Shown: positions 27,475 through 36,094 of the stretch, piece by piece
Position numbering within the stretch: the first letter of the stretch is position 1
How the letters are laid out: the number at the start of each line of letters is the position of its first letter
Assembly (NCBI GenBank): GCA_041581055.1
Contig: JBFGCT010000001.1
Span: forward strand, 1 to 64,000
Reading direction: 5' to 3'
DNA from: JBFGCT01 sp041581055
Lineage (GTDB): Bacteria; Actinomycetota; Acidimicrobiia; Acidimicrobiales; Ilumatobacteraceae
Length of the DNA: 64,000 bases
Made by a program: the position numbers and the translations under genes
Notes under the pieces: model-generated
The model's database searches: none
What the model was told of the DNA's origin: nothing
What the model saw: the letters and a program-made list of their open reading frames with translations, nothing else

Positions 27475-28470
27475 TCAGCTCCGGCGCGCCGCGGTCTCGG
27501 CGAACCAGCGGGTGAAGTACGTGAGCACGAAGTCGGCGCCCGCCCGCTTGATCGCCGTCAGATGCTCGAGGGCGACGGCGTCGCCGTCGATCCACCCGCG
27601 CTCGGCCGCGGCGTGGATCATCGCGTACTCCCCGCTCACGTGATAGGCGGCGAGCGGCACGTCGACGACGGCCGCCGCGTCGGCGATGACGTCGAGGTAG
27701 GCGAGCGCCGGCTTGACCATCACCATGTCGGCGCCCTCGTCGATGTCGAGCTCGATCTCGCGCAGCGCCTCGCGGGCGTTGCGCCAGTCCTGCTGGTAGC
27801 CCTTCCGGTCGCCGCCGTCGCGGATCGAGACGTCGACCGCGTCGCGGAACGGGCCGTAGAGCCCGCTCGCGTACTTCGCCGAGTAGGCGAGGATCGCGAC
27901 GTCGTGATGGCCGTCGTCATCGAGCGCGTCGCGGATCGCGGCGACCTGACCGTCCATCATCCCGCTGGGCGCGACGACCTGGGCGCCGGCGCGGGCCTGG
28001 GCGAGCGCCGCCTTGACGTACAGCTCGACGGTCGCGTCGTTGTCGACCGCGCCCCGCTCGTCGACGATGCCGCAGTGCCCGTGGTCGGTGTACTCGTCGA
28101 CGCAGAGGTCGGCCATGACCACCAGGTCGTCGCCGACGTCGACGGCCAGGTCGGCGAGCGCGACCTGCACGATCCCGTCGGGGTCGTACGCGCCCGAGCC
28201 GACCGGATCCTTCTCGGCCGGGACGCCGAACAGGATCACCCCGCGCACACCTAGCCCCGCTAGCACGGCGACCTCGGCGCGCAGCGAGTCGCGGGTGTGC
28301 TGGACGACGCCGGGAAGCGACGGGATCGGTTGGGGCTCGGTGATCCCCTCGCGCACGAACAGCGGGGCGACGAGGTCGTCGACGCGGACGTGGGTCTCGG
28401 CGACGAGGTCGCGCATCGCCGGCGTCCGGCGGAGGCGACGCGGTCGAATCGACGGGCCCTGGTCACTCAC
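27475..28470 (-). CDS. hemB: Delta-aminolevulinic acid dehydratase
   Basis: Condenses two 5-aminolevulinates to porphobilinogen. 331 residues. AKYASGLYGPFRDAV and MVKPALAYLDVI hold the two active-site Lys. The metal loop reads DLCVDEYTDHGHCG, that is Cys-x-Asp...Cys, so one of the usual three zinc Cys is Asp. GTG 28470 is chosen because TAGGCT lies 7 nt upstream. It is the promoter-proximal gene of hemB-hemL. Confidence 0.96.
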   Translation of the reverse strand: MSDQGPSIRPRRLRRTPAMRDLVAETHVRVDDLVAPLFVREGITEPQPIPSLPGVVQHTRDSLRAEVAVLAGLGVRGVILFGVPAEKDPVGSGAYDPDGIVQVALADLAVDVGDDLVVMADLCVDEYTDHGHCGIVDERGAVDNDATVELYVKAALAQARAGAQVVAPSGMMDGQVAAIRDALDDDGHHDVAILAYSAKYASGLYGPFRDAVDVSIRDGGDRKGYQQDWRNAREALREIELDIDEGADMVMVKPALAYLDVIADAAAVVDVPLAAYHVSGEYAMIHAAAERGWIDGDAVALEHLTAIKRAGADFVLTYFTRWFAETAARRS

Positions 28471-28477
28471 CGCGCCG

Positions 28478-28483
28478 AGCCTA
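28478..28483 (-). promoter_or_regulatory. TAGGCT -10 element of hemB-hemL
   Basis: Minus strand, 7 nt before GTG 28470; predicted leaderless. Confidence 0.55.
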
Positions 28484-28518
28484 ACCATGGATGCCGGAAT
28501 CATCGGTTGCCCAGCCGG

Positions 28519-28524
28519 TAGCGT
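28519..28524 (+). promoter_or_regulatory. TAGCGT -10 element
   Basis: 8 nt before GTG 28533; predicted leaderless. Confidence 0.55.
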
Positions 28525-28532
28525 TCGCGACC

Positions 28533-29759
28533 GTGTCGACACAGGCGTGGTTCTCCAACGACGAGTCCGAAGTCGATCCCGGCACGTCGCTCACGTTGAT
28601 GCTGTCGATCCACAACCTCGGCGATTCGACCGACTCGTACACGATCGTCCCCGCCGGCCTGACCGCCAGCTGGACCGCCGTCGAGCGCGGCAACGTGACG
28701 CTGTTCGCCGGCTCGCAGGACGTCGTCGAGGTCGTCGTGACCCCGCCGGCCCAGCCGACGACCTCGGCCGGGCCGACGTTCGTCGCGGTCCGGATCATTC
28801 CCGAGAACGATCCGGACGACACCGTCGTGGCCGAGACGATGCTGTCGATCCAGCCCTTCGACGATCGCCGGCTCGCGGCGCTGCAGCCGGTCCAACGCGC
28901 CCGCCGCCGCGCGACATACGAGTTCATGGTCGAGAACCACGGCAACGAGCTGGCGAGCTGCCGGCTGCGCCTCGTCGACCCGAGCAACCGGATCGACGGC
29001 GACTTCGACCCGCCGGCGGTCGGGGTGCCGCCGGGCGGGGCCTCGCTCGTCCGCTTCCGGGCGAAGGCCAAGCGGGGCCTGTTCCGCCGCTCGTCGCGCA
29101 ACCTCGACTTCGAGATCGACGCCGAGCAGCAGGGTCACGAGACCGCCGCCGCGTCGATGGCGATGGTCCAGCCGCCGACGATCCCCCTGGCGCTGGTCTG
29201 GCGGGTCGCCGCGGTCGCCGCGATCGTCGCCGCGGCGATCGGGTCGTGGGTCTGGGTCGTGCAGCCGGAGATCGAGGATGTGGCCGGGCAGACGGTCGAC
29301 GACCGGATCGCCGAGTTCGTGCCCGCCGACAGCGGCGACAGCGGTGAGGTTCCGATTCCGGTGACGACGGTCGCCGTCGACGAGCCAGAACCGGAGCCGA
29401 TCCCCGACGAGCCGACGTTTGTCCGCCTGGAAGCCGCCCCGGCCCTCAACCAGACCGCCGACGCCTCGCACACGATCCCGGACGGCCAGCTCTTCGACAT
29501 GACCGACGTCCGCGTCGAGAACCCGTTCAACGACTCCGGGCTGGCGACACTCCTCGTCAACGGCGACCCCGTGTTCGTCTGGTCGCTCGCCAACATCCGC
29601 GGCCAGCTCTTCGAGCCGCGGATCACCCAGCTCCGCCTGCAGCCGGGCGACAACGTCACGTTCACCTCGCGCTGCGACGCCATCGGCAACTCGACGCAGC
29701 CCACCTGCACCAACGCGATCAACATCGGCGGCCTGGCGATCACGGTCGACGAGCCCTGA
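28533..29759 (+). CDS. Membrane protein with Ig-like N-terminal region
   Basis: 408 residues. The N-terminal 220 residues look like two beta-sandwich domains (GTSLTLMLSIHNLGDSTDSYTI; TYEFMVENHGNELASCRLRL), as in NEW3/CARDB-type modules. A single membrane helix (LVWRVAAVAAIVAAAIGSWVWVV, about 220-245) follows, then an acidic Pro-rich linker and a C-terminal beta-rich domain with two Cys near the end. There is no signal peptide, so topology suggests a cytoplasmic N-terminus and exposed C-terminus. It diverges from hemB. Function unknown. Confidence 0.72.
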   Translation: MSTQAWFSNDESEVDPGTSLTLMLSIHNLGDSTDSYTIVPAGLTASWTAVERGNVTLFAGSQDVVEVVVTPPAQPTTSAGPTFVAVRIIPENDPDDTVVAETMLSIQPFDDRRLAALQPVQRARRRATYEFMVENHGNELASCRLRLVDPSNRIDGDFDPPAVGVPPGGASLVRFRAKAKRGLFRRSSRNLDFEIDAEQQGHETAAASMAMVQPPTIPLALVWRVAAVAAIVAAAIGSWVWVVQPEIEDVAGQTVDDRIAEFVPADSGDSGEVPIPVTTVAVDEPEPEPIPDEPTFVRLEAAPALNQTADASHTIPDGQLFDMTDVRVENPFNDSGLATLLVNGDPVFVWSLANIRGQLFEPRITQLRLQPGDNVTFTSRCDAIGNSTQPTCTNAINIGGLAITVDEP

Positions 29760-29760
29760 C

Positions 29761-29816
29761 GTCCGCGCCCTGACGTCCACGCCCTGACACACACGCCCTG
29801 ACACACACGCCCTGAC
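29761..29816. repeat. Four 14-bp tandem repeats after a stop codon
   Basis: Units GTCCGCGCCCTGAC, GTCCACGCCCTGAC, then ACACACGCCCTGAC twice, between two convergent genes. Each unit holds TGA and the 14-bp period places TGA in all three frames. Confidence 0.85.
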
Positions 29817-29845
29817 CCCACGCACGCCGGCGCGGAGTCTCGGGT

Positions 29846-32317
29846 TCAGCCGAGGCCGAAGCCGGGCATCCCGACCATCGCCGTCGACTGCTCGATCACC
29901 GTGACCGGGGCGGTGGCGGTCACACCCTCGGGTGATTGGACGACGACGGTGTGGTCGCCTCCCCGCTCGTTGGGCGACACCGGGACGGCGACGAAGAACC
30001 CGCCCTGCTCGTCGGTCGTGGCGGTCACCGCGTCGCCGGACCCGTCACCGAACACGATCGTCAGCTCGGTGTTCGGCGGGTAGTTCTCACCGCCGGCGAG
30101 GAACAGCCGCCCAGCGGCGACCTCGGTGGTCGAGAGGGCGACGACGGGGGCGTACCGCCCGTCACCGGCGATCACCATCGACGTATAGGCGCCCTCCGGC
30201 GTGGCGATCTCGACGAGGGCGCTGCGACGGCCGGTGTCCAACGGCGAGAAGGTGACGCCGACGCTGCAGCTCGCCCGCGGGTTGAGCGGGCGGTTCGCGC
30301 AGTTGTTGGTCGTCACCGCGAAGTCCCACGGGTCGGTACCCCCGACCCGGACCGCGGCGACCGAGGTCGGGATCATCGAGATGTTCATCACGTCGAACTG
30401 GAATTCCGTGCTGGACGTCCCGATGTCGACCACGCCGATGTCGGCCCCGGCGGGGTCGATGCGCAGCTGCGGCTCGCCGCCCGACCCCGACACGGTCGAG
30501 CTGACCGACACCGCGCCGAAGCCGGTCTCGGAGATCGTCAGCGTTCCGCTGACGGGGCCCTCCGCCGACGGGGTGAAGTTCAGCCGGACGGTGCAGTCGC
30601 CGCCGGGCGGGACGTTGCTGCCCAGGGTGCACGTGCTCAACTCGGTGTTGATCGCGAAGTTCGGGTTGTCGAGCGACACCTCGGTCGGCGTGAAGCTCGA
30701 CGGGCCCTCGTTGATCACGGCGACGTACCACTCGTCGCTCTCGAGGCCGACGACGGTCGTGCCGAGGTCGGCGTCGGCGAGCGACAGCGTCGGCACGGTG
30801 GTCAGCGCGACCACGTGGCGGCCGACGACGTCCTTGTCGGCGTCGAACTCCCCGGGGACGAGCGTGTCGAACACGGTCGTGCGGCCGGTGTCGCTGACCG
30901 CCGGCCGGGCATGGGCCCCGACGGTCGGGCGCACGCCGTCGCTGGCCACCGTCAGCCGCCGCAACGCGCGGGTCGTCACGTTGGCGACGAGGACGTCGCC
31001 GTCGGCCGCCTCGCCGCCGCCGCGCGTCTGGATCAGCTGCAGGTTCGGCGCCTTGGACACGAACACGACCAGCTCGCCGTCGGCGGTGAGCGTCGGCTGC
31101 GACGAGGGGGCGGTCCCGGCGACCGGCGGCTCGACGCCCGACTCGGCGCTGACGAGGGTCAGCGACATGCCGCTCGGCTCGTCGAACCAGCCGTTGCGGT
31201 CGGTGTCCCGGTCGAGCCGGTACACCTGGGTCGGGCAGCTCGAGACGCAGTCGGGGAAGACCGCCGGGATGAGCCCGACGTCGGCCGACGTGAAGGCGAC
31301 GACCCGACCATCGCGGGACAGCGTCGGCTCGGACGCGCCCCGCGCCGACGCGTCCCCGTTCGGGCGGGCCGAGACGAGGCGCACCGCGAGGAACGGATCG
31401 GCCTGCTCTCGGTCCCAGACGAACACCTGCCGGATCGCCGCCTCGCCGGCGACCGGTCCCTCACCCCACGCCGGAACGGCTTCGGCCGAGGCGGCGTCCG
31501 AGCGGTAGGCGACGAATCGGCCGTCGCCGGAGATCGCCGGCTGGTCGATGCCGCCGTGTACGAATACCGTGTTCGGGCTGTCGGACGGCGTCCCGGCGAG
31601 GAACTGCAACCGCGACGGGTCGTCGATCGCCACCGTCAGGTCGACCAGCGTGACCACGGTGAGCTCGTCACCCTCGAACAGGTGGGTCGCCGGGTGGGTG
31701 AACGCGATCTCGGTGCCGCTCCGCGACACGGCGGGCGGATCGTCCGGGCTGACGTCGTCGCGGGCGAGGGCGGTGCCGTCGTCGCGGGTGGAGACCAGTT
31801 CCCAGTCGCCGAGCGCGCCGCCACAGTGCGGGAGCGTCGACCTGTAGACGTCCCAGCGGATGCCGGTGTCGTCGTCGCGGAACACGTCGAGGGCCATCTC
31901 GGTGATGGCGACGACGGTGCACCCGTCGCCGGAGAGCACGGGCTGCACCGTGTTGCCGGGTCGGAGACCGGGCGGCACCGGCGTCAGCTCGACCGTCGAC
32001 TCGTCCGCCCGATCGGTCAGGTACACCGTGGTCTGGCGGGTGTCCACGGCGGTTTCGGGGTCGAGCGCCGGCGGGGGCGCGCCCTGGAAGGCGACGAACC
32101 GACCGTCGCCCGACACCGACGCGTGCGAGCCGAGCACGTCGCCGATCGGCCCGGCGCCGCCGCCCGGCGAACGCTCGTCGGCCTGTTCGACGACGACGAT
32201 GGGGCGCGCGCTCACGCCGCCGCCACTCGCGCTCAGGAGCAATCCTGCGCCCAATGCGGCCGCCGTCACGGAGATGACATGTCGTCTCCGGCCGGTTTGC
32301 GCCACGTTGTCCCTCAT
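29846..32317 (-). CDS. Exported TolB/WD40-like propeller protein with choice-of-anchor-D-like domains
   Basis: 823 residues. The N-terminus has an Arg-rich stretch then a hydrophobic helix (VISVTAAALGAGLLLSASGGG), an export signal. Residues about 50-530 form a propeller with repeats such as VSGDGRFVAFQG, ISGDGRFVAYRS, LSRDGRVVAFTS and LTADGELVVFVS. Two Ig-like modules follow (FTPTEVSLDNPNFAI...CTVRLNFTPSAEGPVSGTLTI; PTSVAAVRVGGTDPWDF...CSVGVTFSPLDTGRRSA), the pattern of choice-of-anchor-D domains. No LPxTG is present. GGAGAA precedes ATG 32317. It is likely a cell-surface scaffold; its ligand is unknown. Confidence 0.82.
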   Translation of the reverse strand: MRDNVAQTGRRRHVISVTAAALGAGLLLSASGGGVSARPIVVVEQADERSPGGGAGPIGDVLGSHASVSGDGRFVAFQGAPPPALDPETAVDTRQTTVYLTDRADESTVELTPVPPGLRPGNTVQPVLSGDGCTVVAITEMALDVFRDDDTGIRWDVYRSTLPHCGGALGDWELVSTRDDGTALARDDVSPDDPPAVSRSGTEIAFTHPATHLFEGDELTVVTLVDLTVAIDDPSRLQFLAGTPSDSPNTVFVHGGIDQPAISGDGRFVAYRSDAASAEAVPAWGEGPVAGEAAIRQVFVWDREQADPFLAVRLVSARPNGDASARGASEPTLSRDGRVVAFTSADVGLIPAVFPDCVSSCPTQVYRLDRDTDRNGWFDEPSGMSLTLVSAESGVEPPVAGTAPSSQPTLTADGELVVFVSKAPNLQLIQTRGGGEAADGDVLVANVTTRALRRLTVASDGVRPTVGAHARPAVSDTGRTTVFDTLVPGEFDADKDVVGRHVVALTTVPTLSLADADLGTTVVGLESDEWYVAVINEGPSSFTPTEVSLDNPNFAINTELSTCTLGSNVPPGGDCTVRLNFTPSAEGPVSGTLTISETGFGAVSVSSTVSGSGGEPQLRIDPAGADIGVVDIGTSSTEFQFDVMNISMIPTSVAAVRVGGTDPWDFAVTTNNCANRPLNPRASCSVGVTFSPLDTGRRSALVEIATPEGAYTSMVIAGDGRYAPVVALSTTEVAAGRLFLAGGENYPPNTELTIVFGDGSGDAVTATTDEQGGFFVAVPVSPNERGGDHTVVVQSPEGVTATAPVTVIEQSTAMVGMPGFGLG

Positions 32318-32378
32318 TTCGATCGTTCTCCGGCGGAAATTCTGACACGTCCGGGCGCCGGCCTGACAACGCCGCCCC

Positions 32379-33122
32379 TCACCCAGGTGCCCCTGAGCTG
32401 CTGAAACAACGTTCGAGCGCCGTGACCAGTCCCGACAAGGAATGATCGGTCGCAACTCCGGAGACCTTGAGCCCCGAACGTGTGGCCGCGGCGGCGGTCG
32501 AGGGGCCGATCGCCACGACGACCGGCGGGCCCGCCACACCGAACCGCTCGACCCAGGTCTCAGCGGCCGAGCCGCTGGCCAACAGTAGCGCGTCGGCGTC
32601 GGCCACCTCGGCGTCGGCGGCGGCGGCCGGGCTCGACAGCGTGCGGTACGCGGTGACGGTCGTCACCGTGTGCCCGGCGGCGGTCAACGACTCCGCCAGC
32701 GTCGCCGGCGCCCGATCGGCGACCGCCAACAGCACCCGCGCCGCCGCGAGCTCGGCGAACGACTCGGCCAGCGCCGCTCCGCGTTGGACGCCGGGAACGA
32801 GGTCGACGTCGCGGCCAGCCGCCGCGGCAAGCGCGCCGGCGGTGCTCGAGCCGACGGCGGCCAGCCGAACCGTCGGGTGGTGGCGGGCGGCGTCGGCGAC
32901 CCGGCGGGCGCCGGCGGGCGACGTGACCACGAGCCAGTCGAACTCGTCGAGCCGATCGAGGTGCGCCCGCAGCTCGGCGCCGCCGTCCGCCGCGTCGACG
33001 ACCGCGATCAGCGGGACGTGCACGACGGTCGCGCCCCGCTCCTCGAGCAACGTCGCCAGCCGTCCGGGCTCCTCCCGGGTGACCAGCACCCGCCGGCCCC
33101 GCAGCGGCCCTGGCGCGCTCAC
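32379..33122 (-). CDS. hemD: Uroporphyrinogen-III synthase
   Basis: Closes hydroxymethylbilane to uroporphyrinogen III. 247 residues. HemD proteins are poorly conserved; RRVLVTREEPGRLATLLEERGATVVHVPLI, DWLVVTSPAGARRV, RLAAVGSSTAGAL and ADALLLASGSAAETW fit the two-domain fold. The start GTG 33122 overlaps the hemC stop (GTGA). It is the last gene of hemA-hemC-hemD. Confidence 0.9.
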   Translation of the reverse strand: MSAPGPLRGRRVLVTREEPGRLATLLEERGATVVHVPLIAVVDAADGGAELRAHLDRLDEFDWLVVTSPAGARRVADAARHHPTVRLAAVGSSTAGALAAAAGRDVDLVPGVQRGAALAESFAELAAARVLLAVADRAPATLAESLTAAGHTVTTVTAYRTLSSPAAAADAEVADADALLLASGSAAETWVERFGVAGPPVVVAIGPSTAAAATRSGLKVSGVATDHSLSGLVTALERCFSSSGAPG

Positions 33123-33997
33123 GTCAGCGCGGCCAGCAGAGTTCGCGCCGCGGCCCGGGCCAACTCGCGGTTGGCCGCGTGGGCGCCGGCGCCCGGGCCG
33201 CCGTCCAACTCGATCACGTCGCCGATCGACACGCCGGAGTCGAGGTCGGCGAGGAACGTGCGCAGCACGCCGTCGGCGACGTGCGCGCCGACGGGCATCG
33301 AGCACCCCGCGCCGAGCTCGGCGAGGAACGCCCGCTCGATCTCGACCGCGGCGCGCGTCGGCGGATGGTCGATCGCCCTGAGCGCGGCGAGCGCCCGCTC
33401 GTCGCCGACCCGGCACTCGACGGCGACGCACCCCTGCCCGACCGCCGGAACGAACTCGTCGACGTCGAGCCACTCGTCGACGCGGTCGCACAGCCCGAGC
33501 ACGTCGAGCGCCGCCGCCGCCATCACGATCGCCCCGCCCTCGGGGATCCGCTCGAGCCGGGTGCCGATGTTGCCGCGCAGCTCGACGAAGTTCAGGTCGG
33601 GCCGCCGCCGCCCGAGTTGGGCCCGCCGTCGAACCGACCCGGTCGCCACCGTCGCGCCGTCGGCCAGCCCGGCGAGCCGGCGCCCGATCAGGACGTCGCG
33701 GGCGTCCCGGCGGACGCAGAAGGCGCCGAGCTGCAAGCCCGGCTCGGTCTGCGACGGCAGGTCCTTGCTGGAGTGCGCGGCCAGGTCGGCTCGGCCGTCG
33801 AGCACGGCCCGTTGCACCTCCTTGACGAAGACGCCCTGGCCACCGATCACGTGCAGCGGCACGTCGGCGCGCACGTCGCCGGTCGTCTGGACCGTGATCA
33901 GCTCGACCGCGAGACCGGTCGCCGCCTCGATCGCCCGCGCGACGGCGCCCGACTGCTCGATCGCCTGCGGGGACCCGCGCGTCGCGAGGCGCAACAT
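33119..33997 (-). CDS. hemC: Hydroxymethylbilane synthase (porphobilinogen deaminase)
   Basis: Polymerises four porphobilinogens on a dipyrromethane cofactor. 292 residues. LRLATRGSPQAIEQ, AHSSKDLPSQ, RRRAQLGRRRPDLNFVELRGNIGTRLER and GAGCSMPVGAHV (cofactor-binding Cys) are diagnostic. ATG 33997 lies 8 nt after the hemA stop. It is coupled to hemD. Confidence 0.96.
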   Translation of the reverse strand: MLRLATRGSPQAIEQSGAVARAIEAATGLAVELITVQTTGDVRADVPLHVIGGQGVFVKEVQRAVLDGRADLAAHSSKDLPSQTEPGLQLGAFCVRRDARDVLIGRRLAGLADGATVATGSVRRRAQLGRRRPDLNFVELRGNIGTRLERIPEGGAIVMAAAALDVLGLCDRVDEWLDVDEFVPAVGQGCVAVECRVGDERALAALRAIDHPPTRAAVEIERAFLAELGAGCSMPVGAHVADGVLRTFLADLDSGVSIGDVIELDGGPGAGAHAANRELARAAARTLLAALT

Positions 33998-34005
33998 CGG
34001 TGGGC

Positions 34006-35271
34006 TCAACCGAGGTCGAACAGGTCGCGCACCGCCGCCGCGTTGCGCTCGCCCTGCGGGGTGCCCGCCCCGGACTTGAGCCGGACCGACGGCTCGTGGA
34101 GCAGCTTCGACACGATCGCCCTCGTCAGCGCCTCGACCGACGCCCGCTCGGCGTCGTCGAGCGCCGCAAGCCGCGAGCCGAATCGTTGAATCTCCTCGGC
34201 GCGCACGCGCTCGGCGGCGGCGCGCATCGACGCGACGAGCGGGGCGGCCTGGCGGGCGGTCGACTCGACGGCGAAGTTCTCGACCTCCTCGCGCACGATC
34301 TGCCTGACCGACTCGGCCTCGACGGCGCGGTGCGCCAGTCCGCGGTCGGCCCAGTCGCGCAGGTCGTCGAGGTCGAACACGGTGACGTCGTCGAGGTCGG
34401 CGACGGCCGGCTCGACGTCGCGCGGCACGGCGATGTCGACGATGTGCAGCGGCCGGCCCGGGGCCCGGCCGGCCATCGCCTCGCGGATCAGGGACTCGCT
34501 CAGCACCGGGGCGCCGGCGCCGGTCCCGGCGACGACGACATCGGCCCGGCGGATCGCCGCGCCGATCTGGTCGAACCCGACGGCGGCGGCGCCGATCCGG
34601 TCGGCGAGGGCCGCGCCGCGGTCGGCGGAGCGGTTGGCCACGACGACCTCGGCCCGCCCGGACCGTCCGAGCGCCACGGCGACCCCCTCGCCCATCGACC
34701 CCGCGCCGACGACGAGGACGTTCCGCCCGGCGAGCTCGCCGACGACGTCGCGCAGCATCTCGACCGCGGCGTGGCTGACCGACGCGGTGCCCCGGCCGAT
34801 GCCGGTCTCGCTCCGGGCCCGCTTGCCGGTCTCGATCGCGGCGCGCACGAGCAGGTTGAGCGTCGCCCGGGCGGCGCCCTCCTGCTGGGCGATCTCCCAC
34901 GCCGCACGCACCTGGCCGAGGATCTCGCTCTCGCCGAGCACGGCGGAGTCGAGGCCGGCGGCGACCGAGAAGAGGTGGGCGGCGGCCGCCGCGTCGTGCT
35001 GGCTGTACAGGTGGGGCGTCAACTCCTCGACGGTCAGGTCGCCCAGCTCGCACAGGAACTCCCGGACGTCGCCGTACGCGCCGTGGAACCGCTCGGCGAC
35101 GACGTACACCTCGGTGCGGTTGCACGTCGACAGCACCAACGCCTCGCGCACGTTGTCGCGTCGGGCGAGGCCGGCGACCGCCTTGCCGACCTGCTCGGGC
35201 GGGATCGCGACGCGCTCCAACAGTGTCAGCGGCCCACTGCGGTGGTTGACGCCTACGACGAGAATCGACAT
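34006..35271 (-). CDS. hemA: Glutamyl-tRNA reductase
   Basis: Reduces glutamyl-tRNA-Glu to glutamate-1-semialdehyde with NADPH, the first committed tetrapyrrole step. 421 residues. VGVNHRSGPLTLLERV, LSTCNRTEVY (catalytic Cys), GLDSAVLGESEILGQVR and VVGAGSMGEGVAVAL (NADPH fold) are hallmarks. TAGTCT lies 10 nt upstream, and its TAG is also the rex stop codon. The tRNA-Glu substrate gene is also in this window (60271). Confidence 0.97.
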   Translation of the reverse strand: MSILVVGVNHRSGPLTLLERVAIPPEQVGKAVAGLARRDNVREALVLSTCNRTEVYVVAERFHGAYGDVREFLCELGDLTVEELTPHLYSQHDAAAAAHLFSVAAGLDSAVLGESEILGQVRAAWEIAQQEGAARATLNLLVRAAIETGKRARSETGIGRGTASVSHAAVEMLRDVVGELAGRNVLVVGAGSMGEGVAVALGRSGRAEVVVANRSADRGAALADRIGAAAVGFDQIGAAIRRADVVVAGTGAGAPVLSESLIREAMAGRAPGRPLHIVDIAVPRDVEPAVADLDDVTVFDLDDLRDWADRGLAHRAVEAESVRQIVREEVENFAVESTARQAAPLVASMRAAAERVRAEEIQRFGSRLAALDDAERASVEALTRAIVSKLLHEPSVRLKSGAGTPQGERNAAAVRDLFDLG

Positions 35272-35281
35272 GCCAACGCCA

Positions 35282-35287
35282 AGACTA
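35282..35287 (-). promoter_or_regulatory. TAGTCT -10 element of hemACD
   Basis: Minus strand, 10 nt before ATG 35271. The TAG (35285-35287) is the rex stop codon. Confidence 0.5.
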
Positions 35288-35989
35288 GGCCGTGACTCCG
35301 CGACCCCGGTCGCCGGGCACGGCGCGCAGCCCGCTCGACTGGGCGAGGTTCGCCCGCCGTTGCTCGTAGTAGCTGAGGATCTGCAGCTCGACGGCCAGAT
35401 CGACCTTGCGGACGTTGACGTGGTGCGGCACGTTGATGACCGTCGGGGCGAAGTTCAAGATGCTGGTGACGCCGGCCTCGACGAGCGCGTCGGCGGCGAC
35501 CTGCGCGGTGGCGCTCGGCGTGGCGATGACGCCGATCGCGATCCCCCTCGACCGGACGACCTGGCCGAGCTCGGTCAGGTGCCGCACCCGCACGCCCCCG
35601 ATCACGGAACCGACCTTGGCGTCGTCGATGTCGACGATGCCGCCGACCGGCAACCCGCGTTCGCCGAACCCCCCATAGCCGGCGAGGGCCTGGCCGAGGT
35701 TGCCGGCGCCGACGATGACGACAGGCCAGTCGTGGGTGAGCCCGAGCTCGCGGCGGATCTGGTAGGTCAAGAACTCGACGTCGTAGCCGACGCCGCGCGT
35801 GCCGTAACTGCCGAGGTACGAGAGATCCTTGCGCACCTTTGCGGCGTTGACGCCGGCCAGCTCGGCGAGCCCGTCGGAAGAGATGTTGGTCGCCCCCTCG
35901 GCGAACCGGTCCGAGAGGATCCGCAGGTAGACCGGCAGGCGCGCCACCGTCGCTTCGGGAATTCGTCTGCGCGATCGCTGCCCGGCCAT
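35285..35989 (-). CDS. rex: Redox-sensing transcriptional repressor Rex
   Basis: 234 residues. A winged-helix domain (about 10-85; PVYLRILSDRFAEG, SSDGLAELAGVNAAKVRKDLSYLGSYGTRGVGY) precedes a Rossmann NADH-binding domain (VVIVGAGNLGQALAGYGGF). Rex binds DNA when NAD+ is high and releases when NADH rises. It sits directly upstream of hemA, as in streptomycetes, where Rex is known to regulate a rex-hemACD operon. A Rex-operator-like site lies just above its own -10 element. Confidence 0.96.
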   Translation of the reverse strand: MAGQRSRRRIPEATVARLPVYLRILSDRFAEGATNISSDGLAELAGVNAAKVRKDLSYLGSYGTRGVGYDVEFLTYQIRRELGLTHDWPVVIVGAGNLGQALAGYGGFGERGLPVGGIVDIDDAKVGSVIGGVRVRHLTELGQVVRSRGIAIGVIATPSATAQVAADALVEAGVTSILNFAPTVINVPHHVNVRKVDLAVELQILSYYEQRRANLAQSSGLRAVPGDRGRGVTA

Positions 35990-35998
35990 GCGCCGCCC

Positions 35999-36004
35999 AC
36001 GTTA
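35999..36004 (-). promoter_or_regulatory. TAACGT -10 element of rex
   Basis: Minus strand, 9 nt before ATG 35989. Confidence 0.55.
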
Positions 36005-36009
36005 GGTCG

Positions 36010-36029
36010 CTCGTGCACATTTTCACGAG
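36010..36029. promoter_or_regulatory. Rex operator-like palindrome
   Basis: CTCGTGCACATTTTCACGAG has perfect 6-bp arms (CTCGTG/CACGAG). Its core, read on the minus strand CGTGAAAATGTGCACG, resembles the Streptomyces Rex consensus TGTGAAC-N3-TTCACA. It lies 5 bp upstream of the rex -10 element, over the -35 region, as expected for autoregulation. Confidence 0.65.
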
Positions 36030-36094
36030 GCGCGGCGTCGAACGGCCCCTGCGACCTGTGTCACCACCGGCGCGGGGACGGGCCCGGGTGCGCC

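Noticed and set aside
29936..32404. 822-codon plus-strand frame
   Set aside because: Opposite the propeller/anchor-D protein, which has a signal peptide and repeats; low-complexity mirror translation.
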